A stretch of DNA of 64,000 bases from Calliphora vicina (GCF_958450345.1 NC_088782.1:102268358-102332357), one strand, 5' to 3'; positions 36,915-49,436 are shown, counted from the first letter of the stretch. Program-made: numbers and translations. The notes: generated by a model from the sequence alone, not told the origin.

Positions 36915-37218
36915 TTTCGTTTGCTCTTTTTACAGTTAAACGCCAAAATACATACATCTACGCACAAATTCTCACAGTTACACACACACGTAAACAATTG
37001 GATTCTCTATGTTACATACCCACATACAAATATTTACTTATATTACATTAGGAGTTTAAAGACGTCAGCAAATATGATGACGTCATAATAATGGCATGTG
37101 TTGGCACAACTATTGATTTGTTGGAGCATTTGCAAAAGAAAAGACGACACGTAAAGGATGTGCGCAGAGTACCGAATTACAGTTGTGACTAACAAAATAG
37201 TTTTTATTTTATATTATA
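36915..37218. other. Unique intergenic sequence with a TGACGTCA palindrome
   Basis: GACGTCAG at 37061 and TGACGTCA at 37078-37085 are CREB/bZIP-type sites 17 bp apart in otherwise non-repetitive sequence. A regulatory role is only a possibility. Confidence 0.35.
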
Positions 37219-37518
37219 CTAGCAGACCCGACAGACGTTGTCCTCTCCAAATTAAAAAAAAAAGCTTGTGTTCGATTTGTGAATTTGTGAGAAGCGGTTT
37301 GAAATGGGTAAAAATAGTAAAAATAACGTATTGTTGAATAATTGATAATTTTTATTCATATAGATTTGGGTTATGCTTGATTTGCATTTGATTTTAAAAT
37401 ATGTACAATGAATCTTCTGATCATAGAATAAAATATACATAGAAGCGTTACTGAGGTCAAAAACCTAAGACTTGCAACGACAGAATACATGTACATCAAT
37501 ATACATATTTTGAGTTTT

Positions 37519-39540
37519 TATACCCTCCACCACCATAAGTGGTGAATGAGGGTATATATAAGTAACATTGTAACATTGAGAAATATTCATCTGAGACCCA
37601 ACAAAGTATATATATTATTGATCCTTATGAAATTTTAAGTCGATTGAGCTATGTCCGTCTGTCTGTCCGTCTGTCTGTCTGTGTAAAACACGCTCACGTC
37701 CAAAATAGACAAACCAAATGGTTAAACTTGCAAGAAAAATGTTTACTGTTCTCCTAAGCAGTTTGGTATTGAAAATCAGCAAAATCGGTTCAGTGAAACC
37801 AGAGTTATGAACCTAAATGTGAGACAACCTAAAAAAAACATGATAATTTTAAAATCGTTTTTGTTATATGTGCAAATATATTGAAGATAATACCATAAAA
37901 TTTTACACACGTTATTTTTATATTAAAAGGACTAATTCTGGTAAAAATTATAGGAATCGGTCCATGATTTCTCCTAGCCCCAATACAAATTTCTTCCCGA
38001 AATATAGTTCTATGGTCTGTAAATGCCTACCAAATTGCAGTATCCACACAAAATTAATTAAAAATAAGTTTTGTGCTTAAACAAATCACAACACCAAATT
38101 TTTTGTGGATCGGCCCATATTTGACCATAGCCCCCATATAAAGTTCAATTCCGAAAATCACTTAAATAAACATAAATGTCTTGTTAATATCGCTATTAAG
38201 TTTGAATTCGTCATAAATAGTCCCAATATATACCAAAATCGATATACCTAATTCTATGAAGATCGGCCGATAATTGGTTATAGCTCCCATATAAGGACCA
38301 CTTCCGAAAAACATATTAACCTACATAAATATCTGAAAAATATCAATATCAAAACAAAATTTTATACAAATCTCTAATTTATATTTAGAAATCATACTAC
38401 GGGATTTTTTGAATATCGGTCCATATTTGACCATAGCTCCCATATAAGGTATACTTCTGAAAATCAGTTCAGTACTCGTAAATCTCTTATAAATAGCTTT
38501 ATCATGCTAAAATTCGACAAAAATAATAAGCATATATATAGAAATTACAGTACCAAATTTTACACAGATTGGCCGATAATTGGTCATAGCTCCCTATAAG
38601 GCCCATTTCCGAAAATGATATTAACCTTAATAAATATTTAAAACAAATTGATATCAAAATGAAATTACGCACAGATCAGTAATTTGTATCCAGCAATCAT
38701 ACTACTATATTTTGTGAATAGCGGTCCATATTTAACCATAGCTCCCATATAAGGTCCACACCCGAAAATCACAAAACTCCTCATAAATTTCTTACAAACA
38801 TAGTTATCAGGTTGAAATTCGAAATATAGCCTCCATATAAGAATCACTTCAGGAAAATACATTAACCTGCACAAATATCCATAAAAATTTATACTGAACC
38901 AAAATTTCACACCGATCAGTAATTTGTATCCAATAATCGAGCTACAAGATTTTTTAAATATTGGTCCATAATTCGTCATAGCTACCATATAAGGTCCACT
39001 CTTGTTAATGACGTTGTTTATATGCAATTGTACAAAAATAGCACTCAAATACTTAGGCCCATAATAGGTCATAGCTTCCATATATTGAATCAAAATAGTA
39101 CACAGATCAGTAATTTTTAAAATCATACTACTGAATTTTGTGAATATCGGTCCATGTTTGGCAACAGTTCCCATATAAATACATAAAAACCACGTAAAAA
39201 TATTTTATGACAATCGACTCATAATAGGCCTTATCTTCCATACAAGTCCCACAACCCAATATCTTGAAATTTGTCTAAATATATTTGTATACCCTTTTTT
39301 ATAATCTGTTTCTTCAGTGAAGAATCATCACTTGAGGTTAAAAAGGAAACTTATTATTAAGTATATAAATTGTTAAATTTCATACGTTCTAATAGGAATT
39401 TCAATTATAAATTGCTGAATTAGAGCTGCGTAAACTAGTCTTACTATCTATTGTTTTATTATTTCAGTTGTTATACCATCATATTTAGGTGGAGGGTATT
39501 TAAGATTCGACACGGCCGAATATAGTACTTTTACTTGTTA
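37519..39540 (-). mobile_element. Mini-me/DINE-1-like family A, full-length inverted copy
   Basis: It runs from TACCCTCCACCACCATAAGT through the GTCY run (37653-37683) and the approximately 150-bp units to GGTGGAGGGTATTTAAGATT, the hairpin half CACGGCCGAA and TACTTGTTA. It sits inside a satellite monomer of the Helitron-like element: TTTTGAGTTTTTAT on the left resumes as TATAAGTAATCGA on the right. Confidence 0.8.
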
Positions 39541-40580
39541 TATAAGTAATCGAATTTTGGTCTGAAATAGGAGTGAACACACATCGAGTTCCTTTTCTTG
39601 ATTAAACGCTCATTGTCCAAGTTATTAACGAATTTAGATATTTTGAGTTTTTATATAAAATATCGATTTTTACCAGAAATATGAGGGATCACAGATCGAG
39701 CTCCTTTTCTTGATTAAACGCTTATTGTTTAAGTTATTAGCGAATTTAATTATTTTAAGTTTTTATATAAAAAATCGATTTTTGTTCAGAAATGTGAGTG
39801 ATCACAGATCGAGCTCCTTTTTTTAATTAAACGCTTAGAGACCCCTTTCACACTAGGCAATTTAGTTGCGCAAGTCTCTTGTGTTTGTTGATGGCAGAGG
39901 TAATGTCGGGTTAAGGAGAAGAAAAATTTACATGCTGTTTTGTTGTTGAGCAAGAGACTTGCGCAACTAAATTGCCTAGTTTGAAAGGGGTCTTATTGGC
40001 CAATTTATTAACGAATATAGATATTTTGAGTTTTTGTATAATCGATTTTTGTTCAGAAATATGATTGATCACAGATCGAGCTCTTTTTCTCGATTAAACT
40101 CTTATTGGCCAAGTTATTAACGAATTTAGATATTTTGAGTTTTTAGAAAAAAAGATAGATTTTTTACCAGAAATATGAGTTATCACAGATCGAGCTCCTT
40201 TTCTTGATTAAACTCTTATTGGCCAAGTTATTAACGAATTTAGATATTTTGAGTTTTTATATAAAAAGATAGGTTTTCGGCCTGAAATATGAGTGATCAC
40301 AGATCGAGCTTCTTTTCCTGATTAAACGCTTATTGGCCAAGTTATTAGCGAATTTAGATATTTTAAGTTTTTATATAAAAAATCGATTTTTGGTCAGAAA
40401 TATAACTGATCACAGATCGAGCTCTTTTTCTTGATTAAACGCTTATTGGCCAAGTTATTAACAAATTAAGATATTTTGAGTTTTTATATAAAAAATCGAG
40501 CTGCTTTTCTTGATTAAACGCTTATTGGCCAAGTTATTAACGAATTTAAATATTTTGAGTTTTTGCGATTTTTAGATATA
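39541..40580. repeat. 112-bp satellite array, about eight monomers
   Basis: The word ACAGATCGAGCTCCTTTTCT recurs every 109-114 bp, for example at about 39692, 39805, 40072 (after subtracting an insertion), 40186, 40300 and 40412. Each monomer also has AACGCTTATTGGCCAAGTTA and GATATTTTGAGTTTTTATAT. A piece of monomer lies left of the nested element (about 37500-37518). Confidence 0.9.
39838..39992. mobile_element. 155-bp MITE with about 43-bp TIRs in the satellite
   Basis: GACCCCTTTCACACTAGGCA continuing to AGTCTCTTG is repeated inverted at the other end with one or two mismatches. Comparison with intact monomers (CGCTTATTGGCC) shows TTA duplicated on both sides (39835-39837, 39993-39995), as made by PIF/Harbinger-type elements. 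Confidence 0.88.
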
Positions 40581-40811
40581 TCGAAAAAAAGTGGGCCTAG
40601 TAAATTTTTCTTACGAATTTTACTACGAACATTTAAAAACAAGTTAGACAAATAGGTGCAGCCGTTTTCCGATTTTAGATAAATTGAATAAAGATAAATC
40701 AAGAAAGTGGGCGTCAATTTTTCATTCCGTAAAAACCTAAGTTGGACTATGACCGTTCTCAACTGATGCAATTACCAACGAACGACATTTGATTTTTATT
40801 TATATAGTAGA

Positions 40812-41380
40812 TGTATATGTAATACTTACAAGGGAAACTTTTAGACCTCCTCATTAATGTAGTGTCTTTCAGGCTGTGTTAAAAGCATAATATGTTGCGA
40901 TGTGTGGTGTAATATTATGGCCATGCGACATTAAATACTCTGCAGGGCCTCAGGGCAAAATCTAAGCTGATATATGACTATAAAAGTGTTCTGATTGGGT
41001 TGGTGGAGCAGTATAAAGTACTACTTCATTGGGCAGATTGTAATAATTAGAACAACAAACAATAAAATTCCATCTAAAACAGTTATTTTTCAACGTAAAG
41101 TTCACATGAAACTCTTAAAAAAAGAGTTTAAAATAGCCGTCATAAAATAAATCTTTTGAGGAGTTTTATTTTGCACGTAAAAAACCCCATTTGAGGAGTT
41201 TTATTTTTCCAGCTTGCCTCTGGTCAGATCATTACAATTTGTAAAGCGCCTTGCAATTGAATAAATTGTCATTCAAATAAAAACAAGTTGGATGTTAATT
41301 TTTTATTGTTTGATTCCTATTATTATGTTGTTGATGTTTTTTTTTTCTTAAACAAAAAAATTACTACAAATATACTGAAA
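40812..41380. other. Intergenic sequence without recognised features
   Basis: Contains GAGGAGTTTTATTTTGCACG and a similar phrase 45 bp later, a minor local repeat. No gene. Confidence 0.4.
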
Positions 41381-43002
41381 AACAAGTAAGAAGATATATT
41401 CGGCGGTGCCGAATCTTATATACCCTTCACCAAATTATACTTCAAAATACAAATATTTAAATATTTTTAGGTAAACAAAATTTAATTTTTTTTCCAAAGT
41501 TGGTTTTTTAATTTTTTGGAAAAAATTTTTTTTCGAATTGTTATTTTAATTTTTTTTTTTAATTTAAAAATAATTTTTTTAAATTTTTTTTTGGTGAAAA
41601 AAAAATTTCGGGTTCAAAAATATTTTTTCCGATTTGGACCCATTGTCGGTCCAACTTAATATGATCTTATATACGTTGTTGCAAAGGTCTTTGAAATATC
41701 TATCATTAGATATCCATATTGTCTATATTAATGACTTAGTAATCCAGATATAGGTCAAAAATAGCTCAAAATCGAGGTTGTTCTGGTTTTTTTCTCATAG
41801 CTCAGCCATTTTTGGGCCGATTTTGGAGCTATGGTTAAATATGGACCGATATTCACAAAATCCAGAAGTATGATTACTGGATAGAAATTACTGATCTGTG
41901 CGTAATTTCATTTTGATATCGATATGTTTTTAATATTTTGTAAGGTTAATATCTTTTTACGTAAATGGGCCTTATAGGGGAGCTGTGACCAATTATCGGT
42001 CAATCTGCATAAAATTTGGTACAGTGATATCTATATATATGAGTATAATTTTTGTCGAATTTTAGCATGATAAATATATTTATAAGAGATTTATGAGTAC
42101 TTAACTGATTTTTGGAAGTGGACCTTATATGAGAGCTATGGTCAAATATGGATCGATATTCACAAAATCCAGTAGTAGGATTTCTAAATATAAACTACGT
42201 ATGTGTGTGAAATTTTGTTTTGATATTGATATTTTTTAGATATTTATGTAGGTTATTGTGAATTTCGGAAGTGGTCCTTATATGGGAGCTATAACCAATT
42301 ATCGGCCGATCTTCATAGAATTAGGTACAGCGATTTTGGTATATATGGGGATTATTTATGTCGAATTTCAACTTGATAGCTACATTTATAAGATATTTAT
42401 ACTTATTTAACAGATTTTCGGAAGTGTACTTTATATGGGGTCAAATATGGGCCGATCCACGAAAAATTTTGTAATATAATTTCTTTTACCATGAAACTTA
42501 TTTTTGCTGAATTTTATGTGGATATTCCTATTCTGTAGGCATTTATAGACCATAGAACCATATTTCGGGAAGAAATTTGTATGGGGGCTAGGAGAAATCA
42601 TGGACCGATTCTTATAATTTTCACCAGAGTTACTCCTTTTATCATAAAAGTAACGAGTGCAAAATTTTATGATATTAGCTGCAATATATTTACAAAAAAT
42701 TTCCAAAAATATGTGAAACACATTTTCATTCATAACTTTGGTTCCACTGTATGGATTTTGCTGATTTTCAATACCAAACTGCTTAGGACAATAATAAACA
42801 TTCTTCTTGCAACTCTACTAAGTTTGTTTGCGTATTTTGGACGTGAGCGTGTTTTACACAGACGGACAGACAGACGGACATGGCTCAATCGACTAAGTAT
42901 TTCATAAGGATCAATAATATATATACTTTGTTGGGTCTCAGATGAATACTTCTCAATGTTACACACGGAATGACAAACTTATATATACCCTCATTCACCA
43001 TT
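41381..43002 (+). mobile_element. Chimeric element: family C 5' end fused to family A interior
   Basis: 41381-41825 is the family C end (AACAAGTAAGAAGATATATT, hairpin TTCGGCGGTGCCGAA, TATACCCTTCACC). At about 41826 it switches to family A (GGAGCTATGGTTAAATATGG) and continues through the 150-bp units and the GACA run. It stops at CCTCATTCACCATTC without the last 3' box. Confidence 0.75.
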
Positions 43003-43084
43003 CATTATAAAATTTTGATGTCTCAATAAATTTAATTAAATTAAATTAATTATGGTTGTGTAGGCTATAAATAGGTCTATTTTG

Positions 43085-43165
43085 GAAGGATCTAGTCAAA
43101 AACATTACTTCCTCTATCCTCCCTTTTATAATATAATTTTCCTTGTTCATTCCCAGAGTAGGGGT
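43085..43165 (+). pseudogene. 3' tail fragment of a LINE
   Basis: CATTACTTCCTCTATCCTCC followed by an A-run matches the 3' end of the LINE at 54790-54880 (CACTACTCCCTCTATCCTCT). It reads KHYFLYPPFYN in one frame. Confidence 0.5.
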
Positions 43166-43169
43166 AAAA

Positions 43170-44628
43170 AAAAGCACACTGCTATCTTTCTCATACATGG
43201 CTGTATCTAAATGTAAATGTGATTTTAATGAATACATAGCTATATTCCTTTTCTGTTTTTACAGAGAGAGAAGAAGGGTAACAAATTTTGGCATTAAACC
43301 CTAAAGCACTGGGCACATTGCACGTGGGTAGTAAGAACAGGAAAAACAACAAAGAAAGAAAAAAAACTCAAAAGTCTGACGAAATTTCAATTGCTATAAG
43401 TTGAATACAATAGTTAAGCATTTTCCACTTTTGTATTTTTGGAAGTTTGTTCTTTGTTGATGATGACAATATTAAAAACTCACTAAAATTCACAATTTCG
43501 TAGGTCATTTATGAATGAGCGTTTGTGCGTTTGTAAGGCGCAAAAAATAAAAAAAATATACGGAATATGCGCTGTTAGTCGGCAGGATTTGTAAAGTTGA
43601 AATTTATGTGGGTTTTATATTTATTTCTACAAAAACAGAAAAGAAATGCAAATCAGTCTACACTAACTAAATAAAAGTACAGTTCTATTTTTATATAAAT
43701 TTATTTTTATAATTTAAACACAAACAAATACTGTATAGTATGTTTCTTAGTAGATTTTAAAATAATAATTTATATCTACTATTCAATACTTCTTCTTTGA
43801 GTTGTTGTATTAGTATTCAAAATCGTATGTTTTTTAATTTATTTAATGGAGTGAAATTATTGTTTTCAGTTTGTTGTAGCAACCATATATATATTTTTTT
43901 GGTATATTCTTGCTGGTATTTTGTTTGTAATCATATTTTAAACATTTTAGCGGTATTTTGTTGTTGTTGCACCTTATATTTTGGTACATAGGTATGTGTG
44001 TACAAAATTTTCTTGTGTATTTTTTACCGGCATTTTGTTTTGTTTTCTCTGTGTGTCTGCTTTCACATACACATTGCCTGTTCGGAAGGATATGTATGTG
44101 TGTGTTAGTGTATAGTAAAAATTGTACATTGTCTAAAAGGTTGTGTTTATTTTGTTTTTATCTATTATATTGTACTTATTTACATGTTGTTTTTGTTTCG
44201 TATTTTTTTTGTTGTTATGTATTAAGTGTTTTTGTACACATTCATACAATAACAAAAAATGTCAAAGCTCTTCCTTTCGATTGACGTCATCCTTGGAAGT
44301 ATTTTACTGTCATGCGCTTTAATGTTTTTTTTTTTACTTTTGTGTTTTTTTATATTCCTTTTTATTTTCTCGAGTTCCAGTTAAAGTAAAATGAATTGTT
44401 GAACTTTAAAGCTTTAGTGAGGTAAGAGAAGTAGTAAGAGAATAATATTGTTGTGAGTGGGAGCTGAATTTTATTTGTATTGTATTTACACTTAAAGAAA
44501 TTTTGTTATGTGCAAGGAAACTCCTTTTAATGTAGACTAATCTGCTAGGCAAAGTTAATACCAAGAAATATCCGCAGACTTTCTTAACATAAACCATTTT
44601 TCTTATAAAATTTAAGTATCATATATCG
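43170..44628. other. Unique AT-rich intergenic sequence
   Basis: Contains TGT-rich stretches, GTTGTTGTTGC and one TGACGTCA at 44282-44289. Open frames here are low-complexity and not convincing genes. Confidence 0.4.
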
Positions 44629-44629
44629 A

Positions 44630-45072
44630 CCATATAATACCCTACACCAAGTAAATGAGCAAAACTATTTTTCTTTTAAAATATCAATAATTTATATTCG
44701 TGAGTGATTTTCGGAAGTGGGCCTTATATGGGAGCTATGACCAATTATGGATCGATCACCATAAAATCAGGTCGTGTGATTTATGTCTATATAAAAGTTA
44801 TTTATGGTGAATTTTGTGTGTATACCAACATTTTTAAAAGATTTATGTACGTTAAAGTGATTTTTGGAAGCGGGTCTATATGGGAGCTATGACTAATTAT
44901 GGACCGATCATAACAAAATTTGGTGAAATGAATTTTGTATATATAAAACTTATTTGGAACGAAATTTGTGGAGATACATATATAATTTAAACATTTATGA
45001 CCGATAAAGCCAATTTCGGGAGGACATTTGTATGGGGGCTAGGTGAAATAATGGACAGATTTGGAAAGCATG
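44630..45072 (+). mobile_element. Mini-me-like family B, 5' half
   Basis: CCATATAATACCCTACACCA, then two GGGAGCTATGAC units and TGTATGGGGGCTAGGTGAAA, match the first two thirds of the copies at 54880 and 56163. The hairpin and the 3' third are missing. Confidence 0.7.
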
Positions 45073-45190
45073 CTAATGCTATATTATGAATCAATTATTC
45101 AAAAAAAAAATTAAAAAAAAAATAAAAAATGTTTGACTTTTTTTTGCAAAATCCAAATGTTATTTGATTTTTTTCAAAATTTACCTTTTT

Positions 45191-47094
45191 ATACCCTATA
45201 CCACCATAGTGGGGAGGGTATAATGCGTTTGTGCAGATGTTTGTAACGCCCAAAAATATTAGTCTAACACCCATCTTAAAGTACTTTCTGAGTCGATTAA
45301 ACGATGTCCGTCCGTCCGTCCGTCTGGTCGGCTGGCTGACTGGCTGTCCATGTAAACCTTGTGCGCAGAGTACAGGTCGCAATTATGAATATATTTCGCT
45401 GAAATTTGGTACATATTATTTTTTCAAGGACCAAGCTTATTGAAACTGGCTAAAATCGGTCCATTATTTCGCCTAGCCCCCTTATAAATGTCCTCCCGAA
45501 ATTGGACTTTATCGGTCATAAATGTTTAATTTATATATGTATCTACTAGGGTATTCATTCGACTAATGATCGTTCGATTAATCGAATAATTTCTTACGAA
45601 TTATTATTCGAACAATTTAAAAATGGCCATTTTCGAATAACGAATAATTCGAACAATTTTATGTAGAATAATCGAATAAAACGAATAAATGTTCATATAT
45701 ATTTAAATTTATTAAATTGCCTAAAATTTTTCATAATTTCAAATTTAAATAAGTAATAATAACTCACAAAAATTGTATTGTTTCTGAAATTCGACAAATA
45801 ACTAAAGACAAAGGGACTTTCGATCACTGTAGATGAGTGTTCCGATAGCTCCTTCTATAAATATATAAATATTACTGCAAGAAATTACAATTATAAAAAC
45901 AAATATTTCAAAATTTTTAACTTAGGACTTGAACCAAAGAAAATAATAGGTATGGAATAAAATATTTGTTATTTAGCTGGCCAAATATTAGAAGAATGGC
46001 AATTAGTAATCAAATTTTTAACTTAGATTAAAGTGGAGTTGAATGTGATGGAGAATGTGATTTTGAAACGGTCGTCGAAAATTATATTGAGGATGACATT
46101 TATAATGATTACATTATCTGATCTTAAAATATATGTATATAATAAAAATATATAATATATATAACCGCGTACGTAAGTGTTGCAAAATATTTAGTAAATC
46201 GCATGATAAACACAAATATTGCAAACTATCATTTTGTTGCAAGAAAAGCATGGAGTTTGTCTTTTACAGCATTTTGAACATCGTTGGACATCTTTGTCTA
46301 ACACGGTAATAAACTTTTTGCGTATTTGTAAATGCGTCAATCATGCACTGCCTGACTTAAAATTAGCCACGTTCACTGACAATGATATCAAACTTTGGAC
46401 AGATTCCCTTTATTATGTAATTCCCAATACCAGTTTATTAAGCAAAGATTCGGCAACGTTGATAGAGCTTGATGTAGAATACAATTTGTTATAAATAATT
46501 TAGAAATAGTGAATAATTAATTTACTAAAGAATTAGTTACTCAATTTAAAACCCGAATTAATGAACGACATAAAAAGTTCTTAATACGTTTTTCTTGTAT
46601 TTGAATTCAGGATCATGTCCAACTAGCTCAAATTTTTTAAAGCATAGATCCAAAACGGAAACTAAAGGGTTTGCTAGTCAATTGTTTTGTAGATTGTTCG
46701 GGAGTTATTCTGATCAGAATATTTCTTGTGAAAATTTAATGATGGACTTTGTTTTCGAATGTTTTTTTTAACATTATCAATACTTGAATTGTTAACTTTA
46801 ACGTTATTTTTTTTTCTCTAACAATAAAATATTAAAGAACCGACATCAAAAATTCATTATTTAATTTTTTTAAAAAAATTAAATTAATCGAATAATTCGA
46901 TTAATTTTAAACGTGTGATCGAATTATTCGAACAAGTTAAAATCTCTTATTCGAATTATTCGTTTTATTCGAACAAGAGAAAAATCGAATAATTCGAATA
47001 CCCTAATATCTACACAAATTCCGTTCCAAATAAGTTTTATATACACAAAATTCATGCCAGCAAATTTTGTTACGATCGGTCCATAATTAGTCTT
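45191..47094 (-). mobile_element. Mini-me-like family B, inverted copy split by a hAT element
   Basis: 45191-45546 contains the inverted 3' end (ATACCCTATACCACCATAGT), the CCGTCCGTCCGTC run and GCCTAGCCCCC. The element resumes at 47014-47094 (CAAATTCCGTTCCAAATAAG) after the insertion. Confidence 0.8.
45547..47005 (+). mobile_element. hAT element with degenerate transposase, 1459 bp
   Basis: Inverted ends TAGGGTATTC / GAATACCCTA are flanked by GTATCTAC and ATATCTAC (7 of 8 identical). Subterminal zones are rich in ATTCGAATAATTCGA. Interior plus-strand remnants read ITVDECSDSS and NITARNYNYKN (about 45815-45900), then HFEHRWTSLSNTVINFLRIC and LPDLKLATFTDNDIKLW (about 46270-46400). This order and these motifs are those of hAT transposases (catalytic region and the RW motif). 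Many stops and a large missing middle show it is dead. Confidence 0.85.
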
Positions 47095-47914
47095 TTTTTG
47101 GTTTTTTAGTTATGGCGGGCCAACGGAGGGTCGAATTTTTTTTTTACAAAATCAACAACTTGCTAAAGTCATGTTGTCCCTATAAAAACATACACTCATC
47201 CAAATTTGGAACATGTAAAAAGTCAGTATTTTTTATGTTTTTTACCAAAAAAGTGTCTATATTTTTTCTTTTGTAGAAAAAATTTTCTTCGGAATTATAT
47301 ACAATTTGTATCTGATCCGGAAAGAGAACTTAATAGAAAAGCGTGTAAACTAAAATTTGGCTCACTTAAGCGGACATAACACTCCCTAGATCTATCCAAA
47401 CTTGGCCAATTTAAAAAAAAAAATTTTGATTTGAGTAAAAAATTTTAAAAAGGCAAAGCATCGATCCTCGAAACAGCCCCCTATTTGTATAGCCCTATAT
47501 GATTCTTAAATACTTGCAAAGTTTTTTTACTATCACACGTAGTTTTTGGAACACATTTTCCTCGTTTCAGGAATTTCGGTATTTGAAAATAAAAAATGTC
47601 AAAAAATATAATGCCATTGAATTAAGGACATTTGAGTCTATATCAGTTCCAAATTTTATTATGATATCTTTAACCGTTAAAATTTTACATTAATTCAAAT
47701 TTTATATTTTTCTTCATGGAAAATCACAATATTATAATTTTTTTTTAGTTTTTACATTTTCTAACTTTGGATGCATGTAACTTTTTATAGGGACGACATA
47801 ACTGTCCCCAAGTTCTTTTTATTTTATTTAGAATTTTATCACCAATATAGCTGATGTTGTTAAAAAAAATTTCGACCCTCCGTTGGCCCGCCATATCTAA
47901 AAACCCAAAACAAA
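47093..47914. mobile_element. Foldback element, about 0.8 kb, with about 50-130-bp inverted ends
   Basis: TATGGCGGGCCAACGGAGGG at 47111 is matched inverted at about 47874-47893. Similarity continues inward, less perfectly, through TGTCCCTATAAAAA and CATCCAAA. The interior is repeat F (compare 28369-28630). It is non-coding and shows no clear target duplication. Confidence 0.75.
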
Positions 47915-48720
47915 ATCGAGCGAAATTAAAAAAAATAAATCAATAAACCTAAATATCTCTTCAACTAATATAGATAACCTACAAATCTAAGCGTATTTTT
48001 AGTGGATCTACTCAAGTACTATTTATATTTTAAATTTCAGCTCATTCGGATCATAAATGGATTTTTGGCGTTTTTTTTTAAAATTTGAGAGCTGAGGTGA
48101 CCAAATTTGAGGGGCCACGTACTAGCCCCCATTACCCGTAGGAAGCTGAACAAATACGAATCAACTCGGAAACACCTCAGCTCCAACCATGTGATAATAT
48201 CTCCAATAGTTCCCGAGATACCGAGTTATTTTTTTAAAAAAATCTGTTATTGCTTGTGAAGCAAATTTTTCTTAATTTTTTTTTCGTTTTTTGTACCGGA
48301 ATTGCTTAGGGGCAAAAACGGGCAGCTGAATTTTTAATAAATCGTTAGCTGAGACTTCAGGCTTTAATTCGATATAAGTCTCGGGCTAGAGGTCATTGGA
48401 GATCAATAGGTACAATCCATAGAAGTTGGAGAAAATAAATATTTTTGGACAATAGTTTTCAAAATTTTTTTTATTTGCATATATATCATTTATAACATCC
48501 AATTCTATAAAAAAATCATTATAGTGTCTTTACAAGAATATTTTAACAGCATGAATCGATAAAAAGTAGCATATATAATACGGTCATTTCAAACGCATTC
48601 ACTTATGTCACCTTTGAATGTCTCTGGACAAAAAAGTAATAAAGATATAAGCCTAATATTTTTGGTACATGATAACTAGATTGTTTATTACAAACTGTGA
48701 AAAAATCAGGTAGATCAGAA
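47915..48720. repeat. Dispersed low-complexity repeat sequence
   Basis: Includes GGGGCCACGTACTAGCCCCC, a local hairpin at about 48110. The style resembles repeat E, but no second copy was found in the window. Confidence 0.4.
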
Positions 48721-49430
48721 TACATAAACAAAATTAATTAATGCCGCCCTTGAACCAGTGTGGGGTGTGACACCTCCCATACAAAGTAACTAGTTATTTT
48801 CAAATATCTGGAGAACTACAGTTGTGGAAGTCTTCAAATTTTTCCCGAATATCACGATTATTATTTTACATAGTTTGACTGAAAATGGTTAGTATATTAT
48901 TTGTGGGCGTGGTACCTTCCATACAATGTAAATTGTTAACTTCGAATATCTAAAGAACTATAATCGTAAAAGTATTTAAACTTTGTATGGATCAATTTAT
49001 TATCAATATACGTAGCTTGGCTGAAAATGGGAGGGATTGGATTAGAGGGCGTGATACCTATCACACAAAGTAAATAGTTATTTTCGAATATCTGGAGTAG
49101 TATAATTGCGATTTTTTTCAAAATTTATATGAATCAATTTCATATCACTGTACGGAGTTCAGCTAAAACTGGTCTGGATAACTAAAATTTCAAGATTCAT
49201 CAAACTGTGACTGAAATATTTTTTTTATAATTTTACGTAATTTGTCCCATTACGTATATCTGGAGAATTATAATAGTTAAGTTAAGCTTGAAAGATATAA
49301 ACATTTATGGAATCAGAACAGTGGAGTGGTATCTACCATGCCAAGTATATAGTTGTTTTCAAGTATCAAGCGAATTGTAATTGTGACAGTAGTTAAACGT
49401 TGTGTAAATTAGGTTGATACCAGTGTCCTG
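48721..49430. repeat. Degenerate tandem repeat, period about 140 bp
   Basis: CACCTCCCATACAAAGTAA, TACCTTCCATACAATGTAA, TACCTATCACACAAAGTAA and ATCTACCATGCCAAGTATA recur at about 48771, 48913, 49055 and 49332. Each is followed by TTATTTTCGAATATCTGGAG or a variant. A further relative lies near 50780. Confidence 0.75.
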
Positions 49431-49436
49431 TTAGGT

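Larger units (their letters stand above)
37219..40811 (-). mobile_element. Helitron-like element carrying a 112-bp satellite
   Basis: On the minus strand it begins TCTACTATATAAATAAAAAT (from 40811) and ends GTCTGCTAG (to 37219). It is flanked by A on the 5' side and T on the 3' side with no target duplication. TC...CTAG between A and T is the Helitron rule. The ends also resemble, from memory, the widespread insect CTAGCAGACCCGGCAGACG type. A family A copy (37519-39540) and a 155-bp MITE (39838-39992) are nested inside its satellite. No Rep/helicase frame is present, so it is non-autonomous. Confidence 0.65.

Noticed and set aside
38665..39174. 169-codon frame rich in the phrase SGPYMGAMTNYGPIF, and similar frames near 29561, 30737, 42581, 44704 and 56271
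   Set aside because: These are chance translations of the approximately 150-bp DNA repeat in mini-me-like elements. Frames differ between copies and there is no codon conservation.
43797..44284. Cys/Phe-rich overlapping frames of 64 and 108 codons
   Set aside because: Low-complexity TTTGT-rich sequence translated by chance. No membrane-protein family pattern or splice signals.
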